Of a stretch of 64,000 nt of DNA, positions 52,211-61,654 are shown piece after piece. The translations under genes were made by a program, and so were the position numbers. Position 1 is the first letter of the stretch. Each line of letters opens with the position of its first letter. The DNA comes from Veillonella atypica KON (lineage in GTDB: Bacteria; Bacillota; Negativicutes; Veillonellales; Veillonellaceae). Under the pieces are notes generated by a model, which worked only from the letters and a program-made list of their open reading frames with translations, had not been told where the DNA came from and made no database searches. The stretch covers positions 62,001 through 126,000 of the forward strand of contig NZ_PPDE01000003.1 of assembly GCF_002959915.1 (NCBI RefSeq), given 5' to 3'.

Positions 52211-55200
52211 ATGCAAAAATCCTTACGTATGGGGATCGATGTTGGCTCTACAACGGTCAAGGTCGTTTTGTTGGACGAACAAGATAATTATTTGTATAAA
52301 AAATATATCCGACATTACGCCAATATTTTGGATACTGTTCATACATTGCTACAAGAGGCTCAAGTGGGCTATGAAGAAGCAAAAGTACATGTAGCAATTA
52401 CAGGTTCTGGTGGTATGGCGATGGCTGATAAGGTGCGTATACCTTTTGTACAAGAAGTAATTGCCGAAACAAAGGCGATAAAAGCGTTGTACCCACAAAC
52501 TGATGTTATTATCGAACTTGGTGGTGAAGATGCTAAGGTTACGTATCTAGGTCGTACTGCAGAACATCGCATGAATGGTTCTTGTGCCGGTGGTACAGGT
52601 GCTTTCATAGATCAAATGGCAACATTATTGCAAACGGATGCATCCGGCCTTAATCAATTGGCGATGAATGCGGATACTATTTACCCAATTGCCGCTCGTT
52701 GTGGCGTATTTGCGAAAACAGACGTACAAGCATTGCTAAATCAAGGCGCATCTCATGAAAATATTGCAAAGTCCGTATTTCAAGCCATCGTTAACCAAAC
52801 GATTGCAGGCCTTGCATGTGGTCATAAAATTGAAGGGAATGTAGCATTCCTCGGTGGTCCATTGACATTCTTATCCGAATTACGTCAATGCTTCTGTGAC
52901 ACCTTAGAACTCGATGAAGCACATCGTATCATCCCTGAAAATGGTGAGTTGTTTATTGCCCTAGGCGCAGCTCTCATGAATGATGAATGTCGTGATATTA
53001 CAGTAGGTGAATTGACGAAGGAAATCGGTGCGCTTATTGGTGTACCAATGGAAGCAACCGATCGTGTGGATCCGCTATTTAGAAATGAAGCGGAACTAGA
53101 AGAATTCCGTGCACGTCATGCTAAGGCGGTAACACCGAAGGGTGATATTAAAGATGCTGAAGGTCCATGTTACCTCGGTATCGATGCGGGTTCTACGACG
53201 TTGAAAGTCGTCTTGATCAATAGCAAGAATGAAATCATCTTCTCTCACTATGGCCCAAATCATGGGAAACCATTAGAAAAATCCCAAGAACTAATAGAGA
53301 AAATCTATAGCTTATTGCCAAAAGGGGCTTACATCGCTCATTCTGGTGTAACTGGATATGGCGAAGCCTTCTTGAAACGAGCTCTTGGTATCGATATTGG
53401 GGAAGTAGAAACAATTGCCCATTATCGTGCTGCTCAATTCTTCTGCCCTGATGTATCCTTCATCTTGGATATTGGCGGTCAAGATATGAAATGTACAAAG
53501 GTGCGCGATGGATACATTGAAGACATCGTATTGAATGAAGCCTGCTCCTCTGGTTGTGGTTCCTTTATTGATACCTTTGCTACATCCTTGCGTTTGCCGA
53601 TTGAGCAATTTGCCAAGGAAGGTTTATTGGCACCTATGCCAATCGACTTGGGGTCTCGCTGTACCGTATTTATGAATTCCAAGGTAAAACAGGCGCAAAA
53701 AGAAGGGGCTACTGTACCAGATATCGCCGCTGGCCTTGCATATTCTGTTATCAAGAATGCATTGTATAAGGTGCTTAAGGTAAAAGATCCTAAGGAATTA
53801 GGTGACCACATCGTCGTACAAGGCGGTACATTCTATAATGAAGCGGTGCTTCGTGCCTTTGAAAAATTAATGGGCGTCGAAGTAATTCGCCCTGATGTAT
53901 CCGGCTTGATGGGTGCTTATGGTATGGCATTGCTCGCTTCTGAAGCGGCAGAAGAGTTACAAAATCAACATAGCACATTGCTTGATAGTGACGGTTTGAA
54001 ATCCTTGCAAGTGTCTACATCCATGCGTAATTGCGGATTGTGCTCTAATAATTGTATGCTTACCATCAATGCATTCTCCGATGGCCGTACCTATGTAACG
54101 GGTAATCGTTGCGACCGTGGTGCCGGTGATATGATTCAAGAGAAACATAAGCCTGTTCCCAATATGGTAGACGTAAAATTACGCCGTTATTTTGATTACT
54201 TCCTCAAGAAAAATATTCCTGAGTTTGAAGGTAAATTGCGTATAGGTATTCCTCGCGTCCTCAATATGTACGAAGATTTCCCATTCTGGTTTACATTCTT
54301 CAATCAATTAGGTTGCGAAGTGGTATTGTCCGATTATACGACAAAGGATCAATATAATAAGGCGATTGATACCATCCCATCTGATACAGCATGTTATCCT
54401 GCTAAGGCCGTTCATGGTCATATTCGTGATCTTGCCCAAGCCCAAGTTGATTTAATCTGGTACCCATGTATTCAACATGGTCCAAAGGAATTTAGCCATG
54501 ACAATAATTACCATTGCCCTATGGTTATTTCTTACCCAGAATTGATTCGAAACAATATGCAAGATGTGATGGGAAAAACGCCATTTTATGCGCCATTCTT
54601 ACCACTAGCAGATAAGAAATCATTGGTGCCTGCTTTGGTGAAAGCCTTAAAAGATTTGCCATTCTCTAAATCTGAAATTTCTAATGCCGTTGAGACCGCT
54701 TGGGCCGAACAAGAAAAATGTAAGGCTGACTATCGCGAGATGACAAAGAAAACTGTATCTCGTCTCGTAGCAGAACAAGTGCCTACCATCGTATTGGCTG
54801 GTCGTCCATATCACTTAGACTCCGGTATTAATCATGGTATCCCTGAGCTCATTACCTCTCTTGGTATGGCGGTTCTTACCGAAGATGGTGTAGCACCATT
54901 AGGTAAGGATATTAAACATCTTCGCGTTGTAGATCAATGGTCATACCATAGTCGTCTATATCATGCAGCCGAATTTGTAAGTCGTACGGAAGGCTTCCAA
55001 ATTGTTGAGTTGAACTCTTTCGGTTGTGGTCTTGATTCCATTGTGGCAGACCAAGTAAAGGATATCTTATCTGCAAAGCATAAGATTCATACATTGCTTA
55101 AAATTGATGAAGGTACAAACTTAGGCGCTGTCACTATTCGCTTACGTTCCTTGCAATCCGTAATGGAACGGAGTATGCGTAAACACCATAATCCAGAAGC

Positions 55201-56467
55201 TCCTATAGAGACCGTTATTGATGATACACCAGCATATGATTATGAACGTGTTGTCTTTACTGAAGAAATGCGTAAAACCTATAAGATTTTGGTGCCTCAA
55301 ATGTCACCTCTTCATTTCCAACTATTGGAGCCAGTGCTTAAGTCTGAAGGTTATGACTTTGACATGTTACCAGCACCTACGCGTGAAGATGTAGAGATAG
55401 GTCTAAAATATATCAATAATGATGCATGTTATCCTGCTATCATCGTTGTAGGCCAATTGATGAGCGCCTTATTGTCTGGTAAATACGATGTTAATAAGAC
55501 AGCTGTTATTATCTCTCAAACCGGTGGCGGTTGTCGTGCTACCAACTATATTGGTTATTTGCGTAAAGCCCTCATCGATGCAGGTATGAAACAAGTTCCA
55601 ATCTTGTCACTTAATGCGAGTGATATGGAACGTCAACCAGGCTTTAAATTGACTAAATCCTTCTTACATCGCATGATTCAAGCCGTAGTATACGGCGATG
55701 CGTTGATGCAATGTGTATTGGCTACGCGCCCTTATGAAATTAATCCAGGATCTGCAGATGCATTGTGCGATTATTGGGTTAAAAAATTACGGGAACGTAT
55801 TACAAAAGCTAATATATTCCAATATAGTAAATATATTAAGAACATCATTGAAGACTTTGACAATTTACCAGTCGATAAATCTAAGCCGAAACCTCGGGTT
55901 GGCGTGGTAGGTGAAATCTACGTTAAATTCCATCCAAGTGCGAACAACCATATTAATGAACTTATAGAGAAGGAAGGTGGCGAGGTTGTAACCTCTGGTC
56001 TACTAGACTTTTTCTTGTACTGTGCTATGGATAGTACATATCGTGCTAAACACTTAGATGGTACATGGCTTTCCGGATTCTTTGGATCCTTGGCTCGCGA
56101 AGCGTTAGAATTATACCGCTTACCATATGCAAAAGCTGTTGCAGCATCTAAGCATTTTGATCCATTGCAACGGATGACGAAGGTTGCAAAAGAAGCGGCT
56201 CATTATATTGACCTTGGTAATCAATGCGGTGAAGGTTGGTTCCTTACAGGTGATATGATTGATCTTATCGAAAAAGGTGCGAAACAAGTAGTTTGCTTGC
56301 AACCATTTGGCTGCTTACCTAACCACGTTAGTGGTAAAGGCATGGTAAAAACATTATCCGAAGCATATCCTGATGTGCGCATTGCAGCCATCGACTATGA
56401 CCCAGGTTCAAGTGCGGTAAACCAAGCAAATCGATTGAAATTGTTGTTAGCAACAATGTTTGAATGA
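52211..56467 (+). CDS. Giant 2-hydroxyacyl-CoA dehydratase activase fusion
   Basis: 1418 residues. Two ASKHA activase domains of the BadF/HgdC type: 1-about 270 (GIDVGSTTVKVVLLD, GSCAGGTGAFIDQM) and about 322-590 (GIDAGSTTLKVVLIN, LDIGGQDMKCTK, ACSSGCGSFIDTF). Then a Cys cluster CGLCSNNC near 606 with NRCDRG, a DUF2229 region (about 640-900) and a C-terminal part (about 1030-1400) similar to dehydratase subunits. Such proteins use ATP to inject a low-potential electron into an Fe-S dehydratase; the Cys in CAGGTGAF and CSSGCGSF hold the 4Fe-4S cluster. Partner unknown. ATG 52211 has AGAGAGGT upstream. Monocistronic. Confidence 0.9.
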   Translation: MQKSLRMGIDVGSTTVKVVLLDEQDNYLYKKYIRHYANILDTVHTLLQEAQVGYEEAKVHVAITGSGGMAMADKVRIPFVQEVIAETKAIKALYPQTDVIIELGGEDAKVTYLGRTAEHRMNGSCAGGTGAFIDQMATLLQTDASGLNQLAMNADTIYPIAARCGVFAKTDVQALLNQGASHENIAKSVFQAIVNQTIAGLACGHKIEGNVAFLGGPLTFLSELRQCFCDTLELDEAHRIIPENGELFIALGAALMNDECRDITVGELTKEIGALIGVPMEATDRVDPLFRNEAELEEFRARHAKAVTPKGDIKDAEGPCYLGIDAGSTTLKVVLINSKNEIIFSHYGPNHGKPLEKSQELIEKIYSLLPKGAYIAHSGVTGYGEAFLKRALGIDIGEVETIAHYRAAQFFCPDVSFILDIGGQDMKCTKVRDGYIEDIVLNEACSSGCGSFIDTFATSLRLPIEQFAKEGLLAPMPIDLGSRCTVFMNSKVKQAQKEGATVPDIAAGLAYSVIKNALYKVLKVKDPKELGDHIVVQGGTFYNEAVLRAFEKLMGVEVIRPDVSGLMGAYGMALLASEAAEELQNQHSTLLDSDGLKSLQVSTSMRNCGLCSNNCMLTINAFSDGRTYVTGNRCDRGAGDMIQEKHKPVPNMVDVKLRRYFDYFLKKNIPEFEGKLRIGIPRVLNMYEDFPFWFTFFNQLGCEVVLSDYTTKDQYNKAIDTIPSDTACYPAKAVHGHIRDLAQAQVDLIWYPCIQHGPKEFSHDNNYHCPMVISYPELIRNNMQDVMGKTPFYAPFLPLADKKSLVPALVKALKDLPFSKSEISNAVETAWAEQEKCKADYREMTKKTVSRLVAEQVPTIVLAGRPYHLDSGINHGIPELITSLGMAVLTEDGVAPLGKDIKHLRVVDQWSYHSRLYHAAEFVSRTEGFQIVELNSFGCGLDSIVADQVKDILSAKHKIHTLLKIDEGTNLGAVTIRLRSLQSVMERSMRKHHNPEAPIETVIDDTPAYDYERVVFTEEMRKTYKILVPQMSPLHFQLLEPVLKSEGYDFDMLPAPTREDVEIGLKYINNDACYPAIIVVGQLMSALLSGKYDVNKTAVIISQTGGGCRATNYIGYLRKALIDAGMKQVPILSLNASDMERQPGFKLTKSFLHRMIQAVVYGDALMQCVLATRPYEINPGSADALCDYWVKKLRERITKANIFQYSKYIKNIIEDFDNLPVDKSKPKPRVGVVGEIYVKFHPSANNHINELIEKEGGEVVTSGLLDFFLYCAMDSTYRAKHLDGTWLSGFFGSLAREALELYRLPYAKAVAASKHFDPLQRMTKVAKEAAHYIDLGNQCGEGWFLTGDMIDLIEKGAKQVVCLQPFGCLPNHVSGKGMVKTLSEAYPDVRIAAIDYDPGSSAVNQANRLKLLLATMFE

Positions 56468-56501
56468 TAATGTAATAATCAATTATATAATTACTGAATA
56501 T

Positions 56502-56580
56502 AAAAAAAGCGTCTCTAGCGATATGGCCCCTCTTTACTGAGCAACCGGTAAAGAGGGGCCATATGAGGGACGCTTTTTTA
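56502..56580. terminator. Long bidirectional terminator
   Basis: ATATGGCCCCTCTTTA pairs perfectly over 16 bases with TAAAGAGGGGCCATAT, extended outward by AAAAAAGCGTC/GACGCTTTTTT. Between the activase and the convergent Bcr-like gene. Confidence 0.92.
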
Positions 56581-57771
56581 TGAAATTGATGAATCTTCTT
56601 TAATCATTGTATAGAAGCATACTAATGCTAATACAGCACATACAACCATAACAATCCCCATAGGGATACCAGTATGACTTCCACCAATACCGACTAATGG
56701 TGTTACAAAACCAGCTGAAAACATGCCTGCAAATCCTAAAATAGCAGAGGCGCTACCTGCTTTGTGTCCATATTTCGCCATTGCCATAGAGAACCCTGTT
56801 GATCCAAATACAGATACGGTACAAACTGTACAGAACAGGATGATACTAGTTATAATAAAGGACCAATTAAAGTACATTGCACAAAGAAATAGGATAGAAC
56901 CAATCGTTAATTGCAATAGACTAGTATGTAAAATGGTTTTTATTTTTACAACATTACTTACTTTGGCACTGATTACGCTAGCGAGGATAATACCGCAACT
57001 ATTAATCCCGAACATATAACTAAACTCTTGTGCAGATAAATTGAATATATTTTGATATACAAAGGATGAACCCGAAATATAGGCAAAGAAACCACCAAAG
57101 GCGAATAGCTGAACTAGAGTCTGGCCTAAGAAAGAGTTATCTTTTAGTAGAACACCGTAGTTTTTAAATGCTGTTGTTATACCACCGGAAATACGCTTTT
57201 CTGATGGTAGGCTTTCAGTAAAAATGAAAGAGCCCATAAGTAACACTGCAGAGAAAACGGCGAGGACAATAAAAATAAAGCGCCATGTAGAAAATAATAA
57301 AAGCTGACCACCTATAAGCGGTGCAATAACAGGAGCTAATCCGTTGACGAGCATCAGTAGAGACATGAGTCGCATTAATTCTTTACCAGATGCAAAATCT
57401 CGGGAGATGGCCTTAGCAATAACAACTCCGATAGAACCTGTTAAACCTTGTAAAAATCGTGCAACTAGTAAAATCTCAATATTGGGCGCAATAGCACAGA
57501 GTATACTAGCGATTACACAGAGGATATTGCCAATGATGAGTGGTTTTTTCCGCCCCAATGAGTCACTAAGAGGACCGCCAATCAATTGACCAATAGCGAT
57601 ACCAAAAGTCATAATACCAATTGTCATCTGAATGAGGGACGCATTTGTATTAAGTTCATGAGGCATGATTGGTAATGCTGGTAGATATAAATCAGTACCA
57701 AGTGGCGTGATAGCCGTAAGAAGTCCTAGAAATACGACAATGAATAAAGATATTTTCTTTGTAGACTCCAT
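56578..57771 (-). CDS. MFS drug-resistance transporter, Bcr/CflA family
   Basis: 397 residues, 12 predicted helices. Signatures: TDLYLPALPIMPHELN in TM1, GQLIGGPLSDSLGRKKPLIIG (motif A), ARFLQGLTGSIGVVIAKAISRD (the Bcr/CflA block after TM4) and PVIAPLIGGQLL (TM5). It exports amphenicols, bicyclomycin or other small compounds by proton antiport in relatives. The GGAG ribosome site is 5-8 bases before ATG 57771. A terminator-like hairpin with a T run on this strand (57796-57831) lies in the leader, consistent with attenuation control. Confidence 0.88.
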   Translation of the reverse strand: MESTKKISLFIVVFLGLLTAITPLGTDLYLPALPIMPHELNTNASLIQMTIGIMTFGIAIGQLIGGPLSDSLGRKKPLIIGNILCVIASILCAIAPNIEILLVARFLQGLTGSIGVVIAKAISRDFASGKELMRLMSLLMLVNGLAPVIAPLIGGQLLLFSTWRFIFIVLAVFSAVLLMGSFIFTESLPSEKRISGGITTAFKNYGVLLKDNSFLGQTLVQLFAFGGFFAYISGSSFVYQNIFNLSAQEFSYMFGINSCGIILASVISAKVSNVVKIKTILHTSLLQLTIGSILFLCAMYFNWSFIITSIILFCTVCTVSVFGSTGFSMAMAKYGHKAGSASAILGFAGMFSAGFVTPLVGIGGSHTGIPMGIVMVVCAVLALVCFYTMIKEDSSIS

Positions 57772-57795
57772 AAAATCTCCTATATTAAAAAAAGG

Positions 57796-57831
57796 GAAAA
57801 ATAAAAGTCTGCGAATCGCACTTCGCAGACT
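57796..57831 (-). terminator. Leader hairpin of the Bcr-like gene
   Basis: AGTCTGCGAA (57806-57815 on the plus strand) and TTCGCAGACT (57822-57831), 6-base loop, T-rich on the minus-strand 3' side. It ends about 25 bases before the start codon. A short frame of 16 codons (57785-57835) overlaps it but has no ribosome site. Confidence 0.6.
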
Positions 57832-57850
57832 GCATTTAATTTTATCTATT

Positions 57851-57919
57851 TAACAAGGGTATTGTAACATGATTAATAAGAAAAAGCTATAGGTTTATGT
57901 ATGAGTAACAAGGGTATTG
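57851..57919. repeat. Direct repeat TAACAAGGGTATTG in bcr upstream region
   Basis: The 14-mer TAACAAGGGTATTG occurs at 57851-57864 and 57906-57919, 55 bases apart, between the lactate permease terminator and the Bcr-like leader. Candidate regulator binding sites. Confidence 0.55.
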
Positions 57920-57939
57920 CTTATTAGTATTTGAAATAA

Positions 57940-57975
57940 AAAGAACAGCTCACGAATGAGCTGTTCGTTTATATT
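57940..57975 (-). terminator. Lactate permease terminator
   Basis: GAACAGCTCA, short loop, TGAGCTGTTC with T-rich DNA downstream on the minus strand. Confidence 0.85.
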
Positions 57976-57983
57976 ACCAATTC

Positions 57984-59621
57984 TTAGAAGAAGATGTGGT
58001 GAATTTCATGGATGAAATGTTGACCGAAGAAGGAGATACAACCATGCATGATGATGAAGATGATGAAGTATTTGAACGCGCTGTTCATGATAACACTTGC
58101 TTCGATTTCATGTTCTAAGTTGTGAGCTTCTTCTGCATTGATTTCTTTGTGGTTTTCTAAGTATGCTTTCAAAGCAGGACCTACGGCACCAATAGAAATT
58201 GCAATGGATTGTGGGGACAACATTTTGCCGATACCAGCTGCACCGGAGTTAACAGCTGCTAACCAGAAGCCAAGATCTTCGAAGTTTGTAGGATTTAAAC
58301 CTTGAGCTGCAGCGATTTGAAGTGGTCCAAACAATACGTTGGAGTTTGTACCGGAACCTGTTAAGAACGCACCCAATGCACCTACGATAGGAGCGAATAG
58401 AGGGTATAAGGAACCTGTACCAGCAACCATTGCTTTCGCAATATCTGCAGTCATACCGGAGTATGTCATCAATTTAGCAGTCATAACAACTGTGATGATT
58501 GTAAGGTATGTGAACTTCAAGTTTTTAACCGTGGAACCTAATGTACCGAAGATTTCACCAGCTTTTGCTTTTTGGATGAAACCACCAACGATACCAGCGA
58601 TGAAAATCATGATACCAGGAGTTGCAATCCATACGAATGTGTAAGGTTTTGCACCAGCACCTTGGTAAATAGGTACAGATGTTTTAATGGATGCAAGAGG
58701 ACCATTGATTGCTGGGAACAATTTAGAGGTTAATAATAATAATACGAAGATTAAGATGAATGGCATTGCAGCCACAAGGCCTTCGCCACCAGAAACTTTA
58801 GGAACTTCGCCAGTTTGTTTAACTGCGTATTGAGGATCATTAGGAGGCATAATTTTTGCACAACCGATGATCACTGCCATGATTACGATGGATGCAGAAA
58901 TTACGGATAATTCAGGACCCATTACAGCATTGATTACAGTTTCAGGAATAGCTAATGCTAAACCAGAAAGTAATGTTACAAGGAATACGCCTTTTAATGC
59001 TTTGATACCGCCACCGATAATCATAACTACGAAGAAAGGAGCGATAAGGTTAAGCAAGAATAATTGTACGGAAATGAATGTACCTAAATGGCTTGGATCA
59101 AGGCTTGTTAAGGAAGCCAATGTAGTTGTTGGGATACCAATGGAGCCGAATGTTGTTGGTACGGAGTTTGCAACGAGACATGCGATGATAGATTTTAGTG
59201 GGTCAAAACCTACGGCAACCATCATAGCTGCAGGAATTGCAACGGCAGTACCGAAGCCAGCCATACCTTCCATGAAAGCACCGAAGCCCCATGCAAGTAA
59301 TAATGCAAGTACACGAGTATCAGATGTTACAGAGGAAAGCATGGTTTTAATAGTTTCCATAGCTTTCGTATGTACTACCAAGTTGTAAACGAAGATAGCT
59401 GCTGTAATAACTAATAGGATAGGCCAAATTGCCAATGCGGCACCTTCAAGGGCACCAGTGACCATAATAAATGGGTCGGATTGGAATGCTGTAATAGCGA
59501 TGATGAAAGAACCGATTGCAGCAACACTTGTTGCTTGCCATGCAGGTAATTTCAAGATGGATAACGCTACAATCAACCAAATGATTGGAGATAGCGCTAA
59601 TAGAACGGTGAGAGCACTCAT
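57984..59621 (-). CDS. lldP: L-lactate permease
   Basis: 545 residues, about 12-14 helices. Family blocks are LLALSPIIWLIVALSILKLPAWQAT, GFGAFMEGMAGFGTAVAIPAAMMVAVGF, LVANSVPTTFGSIGIPTTTLASL, GALGAFLTGSGTNSNVLFGPLQ and NSGAAGIGKMLSPQSIAIS. It imports lactate (and possibly glycolate) with protons, the main carbon source for this type of organism. ATG 59621 gives a good spacing to the AAGGA site; ATG 59633 would overlap it. Separated by hairpins from the upstream dehydrogenase gene on the same strand. Confidence 0.94.
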   Translation of the reverse strand: MSALTVLLALSPIIWLIVALSILKLPAWQATSVAAIGSFIIAITAFQSDPFIMVTGALEGAALAIWPILLVITAAIFVYNLVVHTKAMETIKTMLSSVTSDTRVLALLLAWGFGAFMEGMAGFGTAVAIPAAMMVAVGFDPLKSIIACLVANSVPTTFGSIGIPTTTLASLTSLDPSHLGTFISVQLFLLNLIAPFFVVMIIGGGIKALKGVFLVTLLSGLALAIPETVINAVMGPELSVISASIVIMAVIIGCAKIMPPNDPQYAVKQTGEVPKVSGGEGLVAAMPFILIFVLLLLTSKLFPAINGPLASIKTSVPIYQGAGAKPYTFVWIATPGIMIFIAGIVGGFIQKAKAGEIFGTLGSTVKNLKFTYLTIITVVMTAKLMTYSGMTADIAKAMVAGTGSLYPLFAPIVGALGAFLTGSGTNSNVLFGPLQIAAAQGLNPTNFEDLGFWLAAVNSGAAGIGKMLSPQSIAISIGAVGPALKAYLENHKEINAEEAHNLEHEIEASVIMNSAFKYFIIFIIMHGCISFFGQHFIHEIHHIFF

Positions 59622-59807
59622 TTCTAAAATCATCCTTTCAAGAAAAATAAAAATATATGCTTAACAGGACGATGTAGCAATAATCAATTTAATTGATGAG
59701 TAATTCGCTATTGGATTGAGTTGTAAAAGTTCAGTAATAATAAAAGATTACAATAAAATAACAGATATACTTATCAGAAAAAGTGATATATCTCTTAAAA
59801 TTTTTTA

Positions 59808-59876
59808 ACCTCATAGTTTATGAGGTTAAAAAAATATAAGAGAGGGGACATAAACAGTGTTTATGTCCCCCTCTGT
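59808..59876 (-). terminator. Two hairpins after the dehydrogenase gene
   Basis: AGAGGGGGACATAAA/TTTATGTCCCCTCT-type stem (59841-59875) followed by a second stem AACCTCATA/TATGAGGTT (59814-59835) with A/T runs. Together they separate the dehydrogenase from the lactate permease transcript. Confidence 0.7.
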
Positions 59877-59917
59877 ACTAACTACATGTCCGTGTTAGGG
59901 CCAACACTAATTAGATA

Positions 59918-61057
59918 TTAGTAGTTACCTTTGAACATTGTAGCAGGAGCTTCTGGTACATAATCGCCGAAGTAGGATTTGAAGTCTAAACCTAATTCAT
60001 TGCAAAGATCTTGAACTTCAAGCATTGTACCGTTAAGTACAGGGATGCCTTCAGCTTTAACTTTAGCAACAGATTCATGTTCTTTTTCGCCATGAGTATA
60101 GATGCGGTCTTGACCTTGAGCTTTAGGAGCTTCACGTAATTCTTGTAAGAATTGAGAGAAGTGTTTTTTGATTTCAGCTGGGTCACCGAAGAATTCAGGG
60201 TTGATAGCCATGAAGCCGTGGCAGATATTGGATTTGCCGCCAACCATACATTTATTGGAAGTACCACCTTGGGAAAGGATGGAGGAGAACAATTCAGCAA
60301 TCATGCCGTTACCATAACCTTTGTGGCCGCCAAGAACTTCTGTAGCACCACCTAAAGGAAGGATACCGCCGCCTTCATGACGGGAAATGTTGCCCAATAC
60401 TTCAGCTGCGTCAGTGGAAGGAACGCCGTCTTTGTTAACAGCCCAGCCATCTGGAGTAGCTTTGCCCATTTTGTTGTACATTTCAAGTTTACCACGAGTT
60501 ACTACTGTAGTGGAGCAATCGAAGAAGAAGTCAACAGGATCAGCTGGTACAGTCCAAGCGATAGGGTTGGAACCAAGCATAGCTTTACGAGCATATACAG
60601 GAACCATGATTGCTTCGGAGTTTGTACAAGAGAAACCGATTAAGCCTTGGTCGGATGCCATTTTAGCATAGTAACCAGCGATACCATAGTGGTTGGAGTT
60701 ACGTACGGATACGATACCAACACCGGATTTTTTAGCTTTTTCGATAGCCATTTCCATAGCTTTGTGACCCAACAATTGGCCCATGCCGTCATGACCGTCG
60801 ATAACTGCGGAGATTGGAGTTTCTTTTACGATTTCAGGTTTTGCATCGATTTTAATCAAGCCGTTGGAGATACCTTTGTGGTAACGTACCATACGTTGCA
60901 TACCATGGCTTTGAATACCGAATAAGTCGGAAGTCAAAAGTACGTCTTGAATGATGTCAGCTTCTTTTTCGGAAAAACCGAATTTTTGGAAAGCATCCAT
61001 GCAAAGTTTGTGAAGTGTTTCATAAGGGAAAAGTACAGTGTTTTTAGCTTCTGCCAT
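59918..61057 (-). CDS. Malate/lactate dehydrogenase, LDH2 family
   Basis: 379 residues of the LDH2/MDG2 NAD(P)-dependent oxidoreductase family. Blocks: SDLFGIQSHGMQRMVRY (substrate site with catalytic His), VRNSNHYGIAGYYAKMASDQGLIGFSCTNSE, LGSNPIAWTVP and LGGHKGYGNGMIAELFSSILSQGG. Relatives oxidise malate, L-lactate, sulfolactate or ureidoglycolate. Next to the lactate permease a role in 2-hydroxyacid (lactate or malate) oxidation is likely. Ribosome site AAGAGGTT before ATG 61057. Extended -10 TGCTATACT lies upstream on this strand (plus positions 61171-61179). Confidence 0.9.
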   Translation of the reverse strand: MAEAKNTVLFPYETLHKLCMDAFQKFGFSEKEADIIQDVLLTSDLFGIQSHGMQRMVRYHKGISNGLIKIDAKPEIVKETPISAVIDGHDGMGQLLGHKAMEMAIEKAKKSGVGIVSVRNSNHYGIAGYYAKMASDQGLIGFSCTNSEAIMVPVYARKAMLGSNPIAWTVPADPVDFFFDCSTTVVTRGKLEMYNKMGKATPDGWAVNKDGVPSTDAAEVLGNISRHEGGGILPLGGATEVLGGHKGYGNGMIAELFSSILSQGGTSNKCMVGGKSNICHGFMAINPEFFGDPAEIKKHFSQFLQELREAPKAQGQDRIYTHGEKEHESVAKVKAEGIPVLNGTMLEVQDLCNELGLDFKSYFGDYVPEAPATMFKGNY

Positions 61058-61654
61058 TGTTAAAACCTCTTTTCAGAAAATATGACCTGATATAGTTGAC
61101 TCCACTCCGTTATATCAATGAATGTGATATGATGTCCGGTGAGTTCTATATCCTCTCAAATGACAATGTCAGTATAGCACACAAAGTTGAGTTATTGAAT
61201 AGTTTTACATAACTTAATACATTACATAATTTGCATAACTTACGTGAAATTTATTACACAGGTTGACAAAAAGCGCTGAAATAATCGATAATACCTTGAA
61301 ATTATAAATTATGACTTTTGGTAATAGATACATTCCTGAACGTAAAAAATGGTACTTTTATGCGTTGCTTATCTGTTTGTATTGTAGGGGAGAAACTATA
61401 AATAAATACTGAAAAGTATCGATATTTATTGTGTATCTACATGGTATACATTAATAAAAGTTATAACATCACACACTTATTTTGATAAGTGATTTTGCTA
61501 TATGCATTGATATACAATGTATTCATTGATACGAAGTTTGAAAAATATCGATATTCGTTAATTTTATTACAGATTGAGTGGCTTATGTATGATACTATAA
61601 ATATACATATAGAATTATTATTACTAGAGAGACGATAATAAGCGAGGTGCTTAT
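61058..61654. other. Long divergent intergenic region with palindromes
   Basis: 597 AT-rich bases between the LDH2 gene (minus) and the molybdopterin enzyme (plus). ATATCA-N7-TGATAT is at 61112-61130; an extended -10 TGCTATACT for the minus gene has its -10 at 61171-61176. A perfect 12-bp palindrome AATATCGATATT is at 61544-61555, and a related TATCGATA is at 61417-61424. These are candidate operators. No gene or RNA was recognised. Confidence 0.5.

Noticed and set aside
57785-57835. Short leader peptide before the Bcr-like gene
   Set aside because: A 16-codon frame exists across the hairpin but has no ribosome site.
58867-59388. Plus-strand open frame of 173 codons opposite lldP
   Set aside because: Antisense shadow of the lactate permease frame without ribosome site or family pattern.
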